Shown here: piece by piece, positions 14,019 through 21,048 of the stretch
Layout of the letters: each line of letters begins with the position of its first letter
How positions within the stretch are numbered: the stretch's first letter is position 1
Assembly: GCA_002394965.1 (NCBI GenBank)
Contig: DGVL01000138.1
Span: forward strand, 1-23,395
Direction of reading: 5' to 3'
DNA length: 23,395 nucleotides
From: Lachnospira sp. UBA4285
GTDB lineage: Bacteria > Bacillota > Clostridia > Lachnospirales > Lachnospiraceae
Made by a program: the position numbers and the translations under genes
Notes under the pieces: model-generated
The model's database searches: none
What the model was told of the DNA's origin: nothing
Seen by the model: only the letters and a program-made list of their open reading frames with translations

Positions 14019-15269
14019 TCAATTTCTGCGTATCAGTTTCGTGTAAACTGCGTAGATCACGCAGGCCGTGGCCATGGCATTGATGCTGGAGATTCCGAAG
14101 CTTACGAAATTCCCGACCAGTGCACCCGCGATGACACCCGCAATCGCTCCCCAGTTCACATCATCCAGATATACCTTTCCTTCCTTGTACCGGCTGCGGT
14201 TCATGAAGAAATCCAGGATAATAATACCACCGACAGGCGGCAGCGTGGCATTCAGGAACGAGAGCCAGGACGTGAAATTGTTGTACAGCCACAGAGCCGC
14301 GGCTGTTCCGATGACGCCGGCGACGATGACCATCGGTCTCTTGCGGACACGGGTGATATTGGAGAAACCGAGAGCCCCGGTGTAAAGCGCATTGTCATTG
14401 GTCGTCCAGATATTGGCCCCCAGCACGATCAGAGCCGGAATCGTGAGCCCCTGCGCGATCATGACATAAAAGATATCATCCTTCCCGGTAAATGCACCGC
14501 CCACCGCGCCGAATGCAAACATCAGCGTATTACCTATGAAGAATGCGACAACCGTGGAAATAACCGATGACGCATTGCTCTTTGCAAACCGCGTGAAGTT
14601 CGGAGTCGCCGTGCCTCCGCTGACGAAGGAGCCGATGACCAGTCCGATTCCTGAAAAAACAGTCAGGCTTCCCGCATTTTTCGCGAAGATTGCCGCGATG
14701 CCGCCTCCCTGTGTGATGGACGGTGTCATGGAATATATGCCGAGAACAGCAATCAGCGGGACTGAGATGTAGGAGACGATCTCCATTCCTTTGATGCCGA
14801 AATATGCAGATGTCGTCATGCAGGCCCCCGCGATGAGAACCAGGACAAGTGCCGGGATATGAAGCACTTCCGCCGCCGGAACCGCGAACATGGCTGCTCC
14901 CACACCGAACCATCCGATCTGGGTGAGCCCGATCATAAGAGATGGAAGCCAGGAACCGCGCCGTCCGAACGAGCGCTGCGCGAGCAGGTCAAACGACATG
15001 CCGGTCTGTGACCCGATGTAGCCGAGCGTGCCCGTGTAGACGGCCAGAATGATGCCGCCAAACAGCACCGACAGAACAAATCCTGTCAGATCCAGGCCAT
15101 TCCCCAGTTTGGCTCCGACTGACATGCTGGCCGAGAAAAAGGTGAATCCGAGCATGATGAAAAACATCGGAAGAAATCCTTTTCTGGCCGCGGCCGGAAC
15201 TTTTTCGAAGGTGTAATCCTCGTCAAGCAGTTCCTCCTGTGACGGGACTGTCGAACTCTTTGCTGCCAT
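14019..15269 (-). CDS. codB: Cytosine permease (NCS1 family)
   Basis: A 416-residue inner-membrane transporter with about 12 hydrophobic segments, importing cytosine, probably with a proton or cation. The soluble start MAAKSSTVPSQEELLDEDYT leads to the first helix LPMFFIMLGFTFFSASMSVG, as in CodB. Further segments include GMSFDLLAQRSFGRRGSWLP, typical of NCS1 nucleobase carriers, and the paired ANIWTTNDNALYTGALGFSN of CodB-type permeases. The ATG at 15269 is chosen because GAGGAG lies 6 bases upstream. The frame is open further but its upstream part overlaps the promoter. It is the first gene of codBA; a cytosine-specific role is supported by the neighbouring deaminase. Confidence 0.94.
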   Translation of the reverse strand: MAAKSSTVPSQEELLDEDYTFEKVPAAARKGFLPMFFIMLGFTFFSASMSVGAKLGNGLDLTGFVLSVLFGGIILAVYTGTLGYIGSQTGMSFDLLAQRSFGRRGSWLPSLMIGLTQIGWFGVGAAMFAVPAAEVLHIPALVLVLIAGACMTTSAYFGIKGMEIVSYISVPLIAVLGIYSMTPSITQGGGIAAIFAKNAGSLTVFSGIGLVIGSFVSGGTATPNFTRFAKSNASSVISTVVAFFIGNTLMFAFGAVGGAFTGKDDIFYVMIAQGLTIPALIVLGANIWTTNDNALYTGALGFSNITRVRKRPMVIVAGVIGTAAALWLYNNFTSWLSFLNATLPPVGGIIILDFFMNRSRYKEGKVYLDDVNWGAIAGVIAGALVGNFVSFGISSINAMATACVIYAVYTKLIRRN

Positions 15270-15328
15270 ACTTTCTCCTCTCTTCTCCAGAGCGGCTTGA
15301 CACCGCTTTCGTAGCACACACCTGTGCC

Positions 15329-15357
15329 ATTCTACATTCTTGAATTTCCGGATGCAA
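15329..15357 (-). promoter_or_regulatory. Promoter of codBA
   Basis: On the minus strand TTGCAT (15352-15357), an exact 17-bp spacer and TAGAAT (15329-15334) sit about 60 bases before codB. The leader contains a small hairpin (AGCGG-TGTCAAG-CCGCT) just upstream of the ribosome site. Confidence 0.65.
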
Positions 15358-15366
15358 TGGCGGAAT

Positions 15367-15410
15367 AAAAAAAGTCTTCCGGGTGTGTTTCTGGGGCACA
15401 CCCGAAAGAC
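15367..15410 (-). terminator. Intrinsic terminator after ferritin
   Basis: On the minus strand GTCTTTCGGGTGTG (15397-15410) pairs with CACACCCGGAAGAC (15374-15387) over 14 bp with one wobble. Seven T residues follow (15367-15373). It separates ferritin from the codBA promoter. Confidence 0.9.
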
Positions 15411-15479
15411 ATCTTTGTCTTTTAATTCCGACCGGAAAGGTCATCCGGCATCTGCTGTTTACTTTGCCCTGGCGCCGGA

Positions 15480-15992
15480 TCACAGAACCAGCGTCGGCGC
15501 CGCATAGACACGCGCCAGAAGTTCCTGGTTCAAGGCGTACAGTCCCTTCGGATCACTGCCGAACAGCTTGTACTTCTTGATCAGGTCATCTGCGTTCTTC
15601 TCTTCCTCTCCCTGCTCTTTGACAAACCAGTCAAAGCACTGCATGGTGCGGAAATCGTCCACATCCTTTGCCGCGCGGTAGATGCGGTTAATCAGTGCCG
15701 TGACTTCCTGCTCGTGGGCAAGGCCCGCTTCCAGCGGATCAAGCGGCGTCTTATACTCTTTGTCCGGCTTTGGAACCTCTTCAAACTTCACCTTGTCGCC
15801 GTTGTTGAGAAGATAAGTTCTCATAAGCATGGCGTGATCCCGCTCCTCCTGAGCCTGGATGTCATACCAGTGGGCGAATCCGTCAAGCCCCTGATCATAG
15901 TAGTAGTTGGCGAAATCAAGATACAGGTATGCGGAGTAGAACTCTTTCGTGACCTGCTCGTTTATCAGTCTGCTTACCTTTTTATCAAGCAT
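15480..15992 (-). CDS. ftnA: Bacterial non-haem ferritin
   Basis: A 170-residue iron-storage protein that forms 24-subunit shells. Read from the ATG at 15992, the ferroxidase residues fall at Glu17, Glu50, His53, Glu94, Gln127 and Glu130, the same numbers as in E. coli FtnA; this also supports the start. Motifs include KEFYSAYLYLDFANYYYDQG and WYDIQAQEERDHAMLM. AGGAAG lies 9 bases before this ATG; an in-frame GTG three codons earlier has no room for a ribosome site. There is no haem-ligand methionine at the bacterioferritin position that I can identify. It is monocistronic, with its own promoter and terminator. Confidence 0.95.
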   Translation of the reverse strand: MLDKKVSRLINEQVTKEFYSAYLYLDFANYYYDQGLDGFAHWYDIQAQEERDHAMLMRTYLLNNGDKVKFEEVPKPDKEYKTPLDPLEAGLAHEQEVTALINRIYRAAKDVDDFRTMQCFDWFVKEQGEEEKNADDLIKKYKLFGSDPKGLYALNQELLARVYAAPTLVL

Positions 15993-16024
15993 GCTTTGCA
16001 CTTCCTTTCTTAAAATTTGGATTT

Positions 16025-16033
16025 ATTATAACA
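16025..16033 (-). promoter_or_regulatory. Extended -10 promoter for ferritin
   Basis: On the minus strand TGTTATAAT gives a perfect TATAAT (16025-16030) with extended TG, about 33 bases before the ferritin ATG. The -35 is not recognisable. No obvious iron-regulator palindrome overlaps it. Confidence 0.6.
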
Positions 16034-16136
16034 CAAAGCCTCTCCGGGGTTTAAGGAAATGTCGGCGGGGAATTTCCATTTGACATTCAGAGAAGATGGG
16101 CAGAAACTGTTGAAAACAAGACAGGAGTGACACCGC

Positions 16137-17210
16137 ATGCCAGAAGATGAAAAACACCAGCGCCGGCCGCACTACAGCGGCCGCTACCCGAAAGCTTTCC
16201 GGGAAAGATACAAGGAACTGAATCCCGGGCGCTACAAAGACGCCGCAGCGCATATTCTCGCAAAAGGCGGCACCCCGGCGGGGACCCATGTTCCGATCAT
16301 GGTCCGGGAGATTCTGGATTTTCTGGATATCACGCCCGGGAAAAAAGGTCTGGACTGTACGCTCGGATATGGCGGGCACACACAGAAGATGCTGGAGAAG
16401 CTCTCCGGAGCCGGCCACCTGTATTCTGTCGATGCCGACCCCATCGAGATCCAGAAAACTACCAGGCGTCTCCGGAACCTCGGATACAGCGATGACATCT
16501 TCACGCCGCTCCACGACAATTTCCGCAACGCAGGTAAGATCGGCGAGATGTACGGGCCATTTGACTTCGTGCTGGCAGATCTCGGCGTGTCTTCCATGCA
16601 GATCGACAACCCGGAGCGTGGATTTTCCTGGAAGGCAGACGGGCCGCTGGACCTGCGGTTTGACCCGGAAAAGGGCGAGCCGGCATCCGTGCGCCTGGCC
16701 TCATTGTCCCGGGACGAGATCGAGGGAATGCTGGCGGACAACGCCGATGAGCCGTATGCCGCTGACATCGCCCGCGCCATCGCAAAGGCTGTGCGGCAGA
16801 ATAAGAGTCCCGAGACCACCTTCCAGCTGCGCGGCATCGTCTCGCAGGCTGTGCAAAATTCTTCTCTTTCCCGCGGACTTTCAGGCCATGAGCTTGAGGA
16901 TGCGCAGAAAAAATCCTGCGCGCGCGTGTTTCAGGCACTCCGGATCGATGTCAACTCCGAATTCGAGGCACTTTACGATTTTCTCGAAAAGCTCCCGGAT
17001 ATCCTGGCGCCGGGCGGACGAGTGGCCATCCTCACCTTTCATTCCGGCGAGGACAGAATGGTAAAGCAATGCTTCCGGTATCTGGAAAAAGCAGAGATTT
17101 TCAGGGAATCCTCACAAGAGTGCATCCGGGCTTCAAAAGAAGAGTGTTACAACAACCCGCGCGCCCGCTCGGCCAAACTCCGCCGTGCGGTGCGCTTGCG
17201 TCCGTCGTAA
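16137..17210 (+). CDS. RsmH-like SAM-dependent methyltransferase with N-terminal extension
   Basis: A 357-residue member of the RsmH/MraW family, which N4-methylates cytosine 1402 of 16S rRNA. The core begins with TPAGTHVPIMVREILDFL. It shows the SAM loop GLDCTLGYGGHT (71-82), DADP (99-102), ADLGVSSMQID (147-157), GFSWKADGPLDLRFDPEKGE, and the late LTFHSGEDRMVKQ. About 45 extra basic residues precede the core (HQRRPHYSGRYPKAFRERYK). The SAM loop has GYGGH where housekeeping RsmH has GRGGH. It is not in a division/cell-wall cluster. This fits a second, divergent RsmH paralogue. AGGAG lies 10 bases before the ATG, and a TTGACA at 16080-16085 may be its -35. Confidence 0.85.
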   Translation: MPEDEKHQRRPHYSGRYPKAFRERYKELNPGRYKDAAAHILAKGGTPAGTHVPIMVREILDFLDITPGKKGLDCTLGYGGHTQKMLEKLSGAGHLYSVDADPIEIQKTTRRLRNLGYSDDIFTPLHDNFRNAGKIGEMYGPFDFVLADLGVSSMQIDNPERGFSWKADGPLDLRFDPEKGEPASVRLASLSRDEIEGMLADNADEPYAADIARAIAKAVRQNKSPETTFQLRGIVSQAVQNSSLSRGLSGHELEDAQKKSCARVFQALRIDVNSEFEALYDFLEKLPDILAPGGRVAILTFHSGEDRMVKQCFRYLEKAEIFRESSQECIRASKEECYNNPRARSAKLRRAVRLRPS

Positions 17211-17212
17211 TT

Positions 17213-18139
17213 TCAAAAGAGCGACATCTGGCCGTCGACCCAGGAAACCTGTCTGGCAGAGGTTATGATGTCGCCTTCCTGTGCATGTCCTATCAGGAAT
17301 GGCGAAGCAGGGTCATGGCGCCGCCGGTTCTCAGCCACGGCCTGCGGGCTGCTGTTGGCGTAGCAGTACCGACACAGGTGGGCACAGCTGTCATACGCAC
17401 CGATATCGTGCGCAAGATAACAGCTGCACCCCTCGCGGGCAGGCTTGAACGGCTCGAAGTCGAGTTTTTTCCCTATCGCTCTCTCCCAGGCAGATACAGA
17501 CATGCAGCCGGATCCATCCGCTCCGTAAGCTTCCAGTTCCCGCCCTTCCGCGCAGGTCACAAGCCGCATTCCGTTCTCCGCTGCTATTCTGATCATCTTT
17601 TTTCCAAGTTCCAGTTTTTCGTCCCGTTCTACGTCCTTCGCCTGCGGGAAATTTCTTCTCACCTTCCTGTACAGGTCAATGAAGCTGATCACGACCGTAT
17701 CCGTACTTCCGGAAAGCGCCTCCGCCATCTGGGAAAATGCGCGGATGTGATAGGCAGATGTGTAGCGCTCACTCACAAAAATCGGATCGTACCGCCATCC
17801 GATGCGCTCCTTTCCTACGATCTGCGACAGCTGCCGGAAAATCTCCAGCATATGATGCTTGTCCGGGACGTTCGGCTCGATATCCCGGCCGTACGGCGTG
17901 ATCGTCACGAACCAGTACTGTCCATATTCGGAGAGAAGATCCATGTATGGAAACATCGGCTCCGGATTTTTTGTGCAGAAACCGATTCCATCCACCACCG
18001 ACGGATTCAGCTCATAGCGGCTCACCTGCTTCGGGTTGAACGGGTTCCGGACACAGGCGAAGCCCTCCTTCAGGCGGTTTGCGAGCCATTCGGCGTAAAA
18101 GGCCGGTATATCCGTTTTCTGACCGGTGTTGATGATCAT
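17213..18139 (-). CDS. DUF1848 family protein (putative Fe-S protein)
   Basis: A 308-residue protein starting MIINTGQKTDIPAFYAEWLA. Family landmarks are the early GFACVRNPFNPKQVSRYEL, VDGIGFCTKNPEP, YWFVTITPYG and ERIGWRYDPIFV. A C-terminal cysteine cluster, CSCYLAHDIGAYDSCAHLCRYCYAN, has Cys238, 240, 252, 256 and 259. The cysteine spacing suggests an iron-sulfur or zinc centre. Function is not established; some databases relate the family to radical-SAM-like proteins. GAAAGGA precedes the ATG. It is convergent with the RsmH-like gene, the two stops being only 2 bases apart, and divergent from the HD gene. Confidence 0.85.
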   Translation of the reverse strand: MIINTGQKTDIPAFYAEWLANRLKEGFACVRNPFNPKQVSRYELNPSVVDGIGFCTKNPEPMFPYMDLLSEYGQYWFVTITPYGRDIEPNVPDKHHMLEIFRQLSQIVGKERIGWRYDPIFVSERYTSAYHIRAFSQMAEALSGSTDTVVISFIDLYRKVRRNFPQAKDVERDEKLELGKKMIRIAAENGMRLVTCAEGRELEAYGADGSGCMSVSAWERAIGKKLDFEPFKPAREGCSCYLAHDIGAYDSCAHLCRYCYANSSPQAVAENRRRHDPASPFLIGHAQEGDIITSARQVSWVDGQMSLF

Positions 18140-18206
18140 AGAGTCCTTTCATGTTACATTTTTATTACATTTTTACAAAAAACAGTATACACGTTTTCCC
18201 GGTGTG

Positions 18207-18215
18207 TGATATACT
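18207..18215 (+). promoter_or_regulatory. Extended -10 promoter for the HD-domain gene
   Basis: TGATATACT combines an extended TG with a TATACT -10 element (18210-18215), 25 bases before the ATG at 18241. No convincing -35 is present. Confidence 0.5.
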
Positions 18216-18240
18216 TTTCCCACGAAAGGGGTGCGTACAC

Positions 18241-18828
18241 ATGTTCAAATCCACGACAGGCAGGCGCAGGCGCAGCCTGAGACTGCTGAGCGATCTGGAA
18301 TCCGGAACCAGCCTTAAGATCTACCATTCGGATTATTTTAGTGCAGCGCTTTCACAGACGCACCACAACCAGACCACCGTTGCCATCCACACGCTCGGTG
18401 TAGCTGTCACGAGTCTGCGCATTTACTACATCCTCAGGGCGCTGGGCTTTGAACTTGACAAGGAATCTCTGCTGAAGAGTTCCCTCTGCCACGATCTGGG
18501 CATCATCGGCCGGAGTGAGAAGTTTGAGAGCAACCGCGAATGTCTGAAGCAGCATCCGGTCGACTCTGTCATCGCGGCAAGAGAGATCTTTCCGGATCTG
18601 GATGAGCGCACGGAAGACGCAATCCGTCACCATATGTGGCCGTGCACTCTCCTCCCGCCGCATCACAGAGAAGGTTTCGTCGTCACCGTGGCTGACAAGT
18701 ATTGTGCTGCCATTGAGGGAGTCGCCGGAAAGTTCTACTGCCCCGGCAGCCGTTTCCTGCGAGCGATGCGACAGGATAACATCGTAAGCGAGCCTGACAG
18801 CTCTCCTGCGCTCAGGACCGCAGGCTGA
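18241..18828 (+). CDS. HD-domain phosphohydrolase
   Basis: A 195-residue protein with an HD metal-dependent phosphohydrolase domain. Putative metal residues are His50 (VAIHTLGV), His84-Asp85 (SLCHDLGIIG), His130/His131 (AIRHHMWP) and Asp152 (TVADKYCA). The order H...HD...D is that of the HD superfamily, which hydrolyses nucleotides or other phosphate esters; the substrate cannot be told. The N-terminus is basic (GRRRRSLRLLSDLESG). The start at 18241 is chosen for its GAAAGGGG site; the frame is open earlier but runs over the promoter. A strong terminator follows. It is monocistronic. Confidence 0.85.
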   Translation: MFKSTTGRRRRSLRLLSDLESGTSLKIYHSDYFSAALSQTHHNQTTVAIHTLGVAVTSLRIYYILRALGFELDKESLLKSSLCHDLGIIGRSEKFESNRECLKQHPVDSVIAAREIFPDLDERTEDAIRHHMWPCTLLPPHHREGFVVTVADKYCAAIEGVAGKFYCPGSRFLRAMRQDNIVSEPDSSPALRTAG

Positions 18829-18860
18829 GACAATGGCTTGATTTTCCGCACATCATCAGA

Positions 18861-18896
18861 AAGCGCAAAGGCGGCAACTGCCTTTGCGCTTTTTTC
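18861..18896 (+). terminator. Intrinsic terminator after the HD-domain gene
   Basis: AAGCGCAAAGGC (18861-18872) pairs perfectly with GCCTTTGCGCTT (18880-18891), followed by a run of T. It lies between convergent genes; the minus-strand side has only a short T run, so it may act weakly for the TSCPD gene too. Confidence 0.92.
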
Positions 18897-18897
18897 T

Positions 18898-19164
18898 TTA
18901 TCCCTTCATCTTCTCTTCCCGGTAGCGCTTCAGTGCCTGTGCCAGCTGGTCCGGACAGGATGTCGGCCGGAATCCGCAGCGGATGCCGTCAAGCCGCCGG
19001 ATTGCCTCGTCGATCTGCATCCCGTGAAGCAGCGCCGCGACCCCCTGTGTATTGCCACTGCATCCTCCGACGAACTGTACCGACGCGATCGTACCGTCCG
19101 GATTGACTTCAAAGTCGATCTCCTGTGAGCAGGTTCCTCTTGTCTTGTATCTCTCCAAGATCAT
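18898..19164 (-). CDS. TIGR03905-type TSCPD domain protein
   Basis: An 88-residue protein of unknown function. It carries the conserved pattern GTCSQEIDFEV, FVGGCSGNTQGVAALLHGM and LDGIRCGFRPTSCPDQLAQAL, with Cys12, Cys35, Cys63 and Cys70. The TSCPD motif is shared with the C-terminal tail of B12-dependent ribonucleotide reductases, where cysteines take part in redox or metal chemistry; stand-alone copies are common in Clostridia. The ribosome site GGAG is only 1 base from the ATG at 19164. A TTG two codons later has 7-base spacing and may be the true start. It is monocistronic and convergent with the HD gene. Confidence 0.88.
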   Translation of the reverse strand: MILERYKTRGTCSQEIDFEVNPDGTIASVQFVGGCSGNTQGVAALLHGMQIDEAIRRLDGIRCGFRPTSCPDQLAQALKRYREEKMKG

Positions 19165-19198
19165 TCTCCTTTATTTTTGCCAAAGAAGGCCAAATTAC

Positions 19199-19227
19199 TT
19201 GATTTTTCTCCTGTGTGTCAGTAGAAT
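19199..19227 (+). promoter_or_regulatory. Promoter of the Lrp/AsnC gene
   Basis: TTGATT (19199-19204), an exact 17-bp spacer and TAGAAT (19222-19227) predict a transcript starting near 19234, about 80 bases before the start codon and just ahead of a terminator hairpin. Confidence 0.7.
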
Positions 19228-19242
19228 ACATTACAGTTTTAT

Positions 19243-19291
19243 AGCAGACAACGGTGTCAGGCAGAGAATGGTATCGTTGTCTGCTTTTTTT
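19243..19291 (+). terminator. Leader terminator/attenuator upstream of the Lrp gene
   Basis: AGCAGACAACG (19243-19253) pairs perfectly with CGTTGTCTGCT (19275-19285), followed by seven T residues. It lies between the predicted promoter and the start codon of the downstream gene. No upstream plus-strand gene needs a terminator here, since the neighbour on that side is divergent. It therefore looks like an attenuator, or the end of a short RNA. Confidence 0.8.
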
Positions 19292-19316
19292 AACCGGTAT
19301 GGAAAGGACAGTCATC

Positions 19317-19799
19317 ATGAAAGATAATCAGAGGCAAATTGATGCGATTGATATCCGGATTCTCGAACTGCTGGAGAAAAACGCCCGGATCTCCGCAAAG
19401 GACATCGGCCGGGAGATCAACATGTCCTCCCAGGCTGTGGCCAACCGGATCCGTCATCTCGAGGACACGGGGGTTCTCATGGGATTCATCCCGGTCATCA
19501 ATTATTCCAATCTGGGATATTCGATCCGGGCATATATCAATCTGGAAGTATCACCTGCTCAGAAGCCTGAGTTCTACCCTTACATCGAGTCCATCCCGAA
19601 TGTAGTTGAGTGCAGCTGTGTAACCGGCGATTATTCCATGCTGATCGAAGTCATCTTCCAGACCGCCATGCAGCTCGATCACTTCATCAATGAGCTGCAG
19701 CACTTCGGACGTACCAAGACACTCATCGCGTTCTCAACATCCGTCGAGCACCGCAATGTGCGCTTCGGAGAGACCGAAAGCCTTCCAAAAAAAGACTGA
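19317..19799 (+). CDS. Lrp/AsnC-family transcriptional regulator
   Basis: A 160-residue feast/famine regulator of normal length. The N-terminal helix-turn-helix spans IDAIDIRILELLEKNARISA and KDIGREINMSSQAVANRIRH. The C-terminal RAM domain (from about GFIPVINYSNLGYSIRAYI) includes VVECSCVTGDYSMLIEVIF, the region that usually binds amino acids. The ATG at 19317 has AAAGGA 8 bases upstream; the ATG six codons earlier has no site and is thus rejected. The gene is preceded by an unusual leader terminator and followed by its own terminator, so it is monocistronic. Targets and ligand are unknown. Confidence 0.92.
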   Translation: MKDNQRQIDAIDIRILELLEKNARISAKDIGREINMSSQAVANRIRHLEDTGVLMGFIPVINYSNLGYSIRAYINLEVSPAQKPEFYPYIESIPNVVECSCVTGDYSMLIEVIFQTAMQLDHFINELQHFGRTKTLIAFSTSVEHRNVRFGETESLPKKD

Positions 19800-19810
19800 G
19801 CCACGCCTGA

Positions 19811-19836
19811 GAGGCCGCCGAAGCGGCCTCTTTTTT
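19811..19836 (+). terminator. Intrinsic terminator after the Lrp gene
   Basis: GAGGCCGC (19811-19818) pairs with GCGGCCTC (19823-19830) around a CGAA loop, followed by six T residues, 12 bases past the stop codon. Confidence 0.95.
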
Positions 19837-19850
19837 ATACGTACCGGTTT

Positions 19851-20426
19851 CTATTCCTGTCCATTTCCGGTGAGCTCCAGCTCCTCTGCATGTTCTTTCA
19901 TTCCCCGGATGCAGATCTCCGAGACCTCCTGAATATCCATTCCGAGCATCTCACACCCGCGCAGGATGAGCGGCCGGTTGCACTTCGCGGCAAACTTCTT
20001 GTTCTTCCATTTCTTCATGAAGCTTCTGACATCCATATCGGTGATGCCTGCCGGACGCATGCGCGCCGCTGCCTGGATGATACCGCTGAGCTCGTCGACT
20101 GTGAAGAGACTCTTCTCCATATCCGTTTCCGGCTTTACATCGTTGACGATTGAATAGCCGTGCGAAAGAATTGCCCGGATATCCTCTTCCGGCACCCCGG
20201 CCGCCCGCAGCGGTTCCTCGGTATGGGCAAGGTGTTCGTCCGGATACTTCTCATAGTCATAGTCATGAAGATATCCGACAGCTTCCCAGTGCTCCTTGTC
20301 GGCCCCAAAATGCTCCGCCATGGCACCCATGCAGGCGGACACATTGGCCGCATGCAGCTTCAGATGTTCCTCCGTGACCATGGTATCATTCAGTGCCTTC
20401 GCCATTGCAAGTGTCATTTTTTCCAT
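19851..20426 (-). CDS. HD-domain hydrolase
   Basis: A 191-residue HD-superfamily protein. Putative metal ligands are His25 (EEHLKLHAANVS), His54-Asp55 (GYLHDYDYEKYPDEH) and a later acid in TVDELSGIIQAA. The family contains many nucleotide and phosphate-ester hydrolases; this subgroup is widespread in Clostridia without assigned function. Its ATG at 20426 lies 41 bases inside the preceding NiaR gene, in another frame. Later ATGs at 20417 and 20405 would shorten the overlap, but the first has AAGG 9 bases upstream. It is the last gene of the AEC-NiaR-HD unit. Confidence 0.85.
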   Translation of the reverse strand: MEKMTLAMAKALNDTMVTEEHLKLHAANVSACMGAMAEHFGADKEHWEAVGYLHDYDYEKYPDEHLAHTEEPLRAAGVPEEDIRAILSHGYSIVNDVKPETDMEKSLFTVDELSGIIQAAARMRPAGITDMDVRSFMKKWKNKKFAAKCNRPLILRGCEMLGMDIQEVSEICIRGMKEHAEELELTGNGQE

Positions 20427-20976
20427 CTCTCAAAGCCTTTCTCTCAAAGTCCACCGGCTCATACATCTGCAGTTTCGCCAGATATCCCTTCGCACCGAGC
20501 GCTTTCTGGATCAGGTCGAGCGTCTCTTCACTGTCTGCCGTAATCGTATGGTAATGATAGCCGGACGTCGTGTTTTTCAGCAGATGGGATGAGCCCCCGG
20601 AGATCTTCTCCATATAACGCTCTATGTCGCGGCGCGATGCAAGTTTTAACTGTCCCCGTATCACGCCGTACACCCGGTGATAGATGAAGACATCTTCTAC
20701 GCTTCCGCCCAGGTCCACGATCGTCTGCAGCTCATCCCGCACCTGTTCATCTGTGTGAACCACCTTGAAGACGCGGGATGCGCGGTGGCTTTCCATCAGA
20801 ATATACCCCCTCGCCGTGGAGATGATACTGGGTCCCGACGCCCGAATCAGGGCGATGTCCTGTACGATCACCTGACGGCTCACGGAAAACATGCCGGCCA
20901 GGCGGCTTCCGGATACCGGACCGTCGCTTTCCCGAAGCACTTTCAGTATACTATCTCTGCGTTCTTCTCCGTTCAT
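20386..20976 (-). CDS. niaR: NiaR-type niacin-responsive repressor (HTH + 3H domain)
   Basis: A 196-residue repressor. In Firmicutes NiaR (YrxA) shuts off NAD synthesis and niacin uptake genes when nicotinate is plentiful. The N-terminal winged helix reads RRDSILKVLRESDGPVSGSR then LAGMFSVSRQVIVQDIALIR. The C-terminal 3H domain shows VVHTDEQVRDEL, IYHRVYGVIRGQL and TSGYHYHTI. His74, Glu82, His141 and His143 have the same spacing as the nickel-binding residues I recall for the Thermotoga NiaR (79, 87, 146, 148). AGGAGG lies 13 bases before the ATG, with a perfect hairpin just ahead of it. It follows an AEC carrier gene and overlaps the HD gene. Confidence 0.9.
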   Translation of the reverse strand: MNGEERRDSILKVLRESDGPVSGSRLAGMFSVSRQVIVQDIALIRASGPSIISTARGYILMESHRASRVFKVVHTDEQVRDELQTIVDLGGSVEDVFIYHRVYGVIRGQLKLASRRDIERYMEKISGGSSHLLKNTTSGYHYHTITADSEETLDLIQKALGAKGYLAKLQMYEPVDFERKALRDGKNDTCNGEGTE

Positions 20977-20996
20977 CGCCTGGCTGATCCTCCTGT

Positions 20997-21018
20997 GCTC
21001 TATGCATCGGCATAGAGC
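20997..21018. repeat. Perfect 9-bp hairpin between the AEC and niaR genes
   Basis: GCTCTATGC (20997-21005) and GCATAGAGC (21010-21018) with a 4-base loop lie right before the niaR ribosome site on the minus strand. No T-tract follows. It may be an operator, or a hairpin that sets the ratio of carrier to repressor. Confidence 0.7.
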
Positions 21019-21048
21019 GCTTTCATTTTAGCAGTAGTGACAGTTTCT

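Noticed and set aside
12734..14083. 449-codon open frame on the plus strand
   Set aside because: It is antisense to codA over its whole length. codA has complete catalytic motifs, a ribosome site and near-identity to known CodA; the plus frame gives a His/Arg-rich, domain-less product.
15270..15328. Possible riboswitch in the codB leader
   Set aside because: Only one short hairpin is visible near the ribosome site; no conserved purine, PreQ1 or other riboswitch core could be recognised.
15270..15401. Longer CodB starting at 15401
   Set aside because: It would cover the ferritin terminator and the codBA promoter; the ATG at 15269 has a GAGGAG site and fits family length.
16288..17064. 258-codon frame inside the RsmH-like gene
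   Set aside because: Same strand, shifted frame; the product is a Ser/Arg/Cys-rich low-complexity chain, while the other frame holds all methyltransferase motifs.
17069..18280. 403-codon open frame on the plus strand
   Set aside because: It overlaps the end of the RsmH-like gene and is antisense to the DUF1848 gene, whose motifs and ribosome site are clear.
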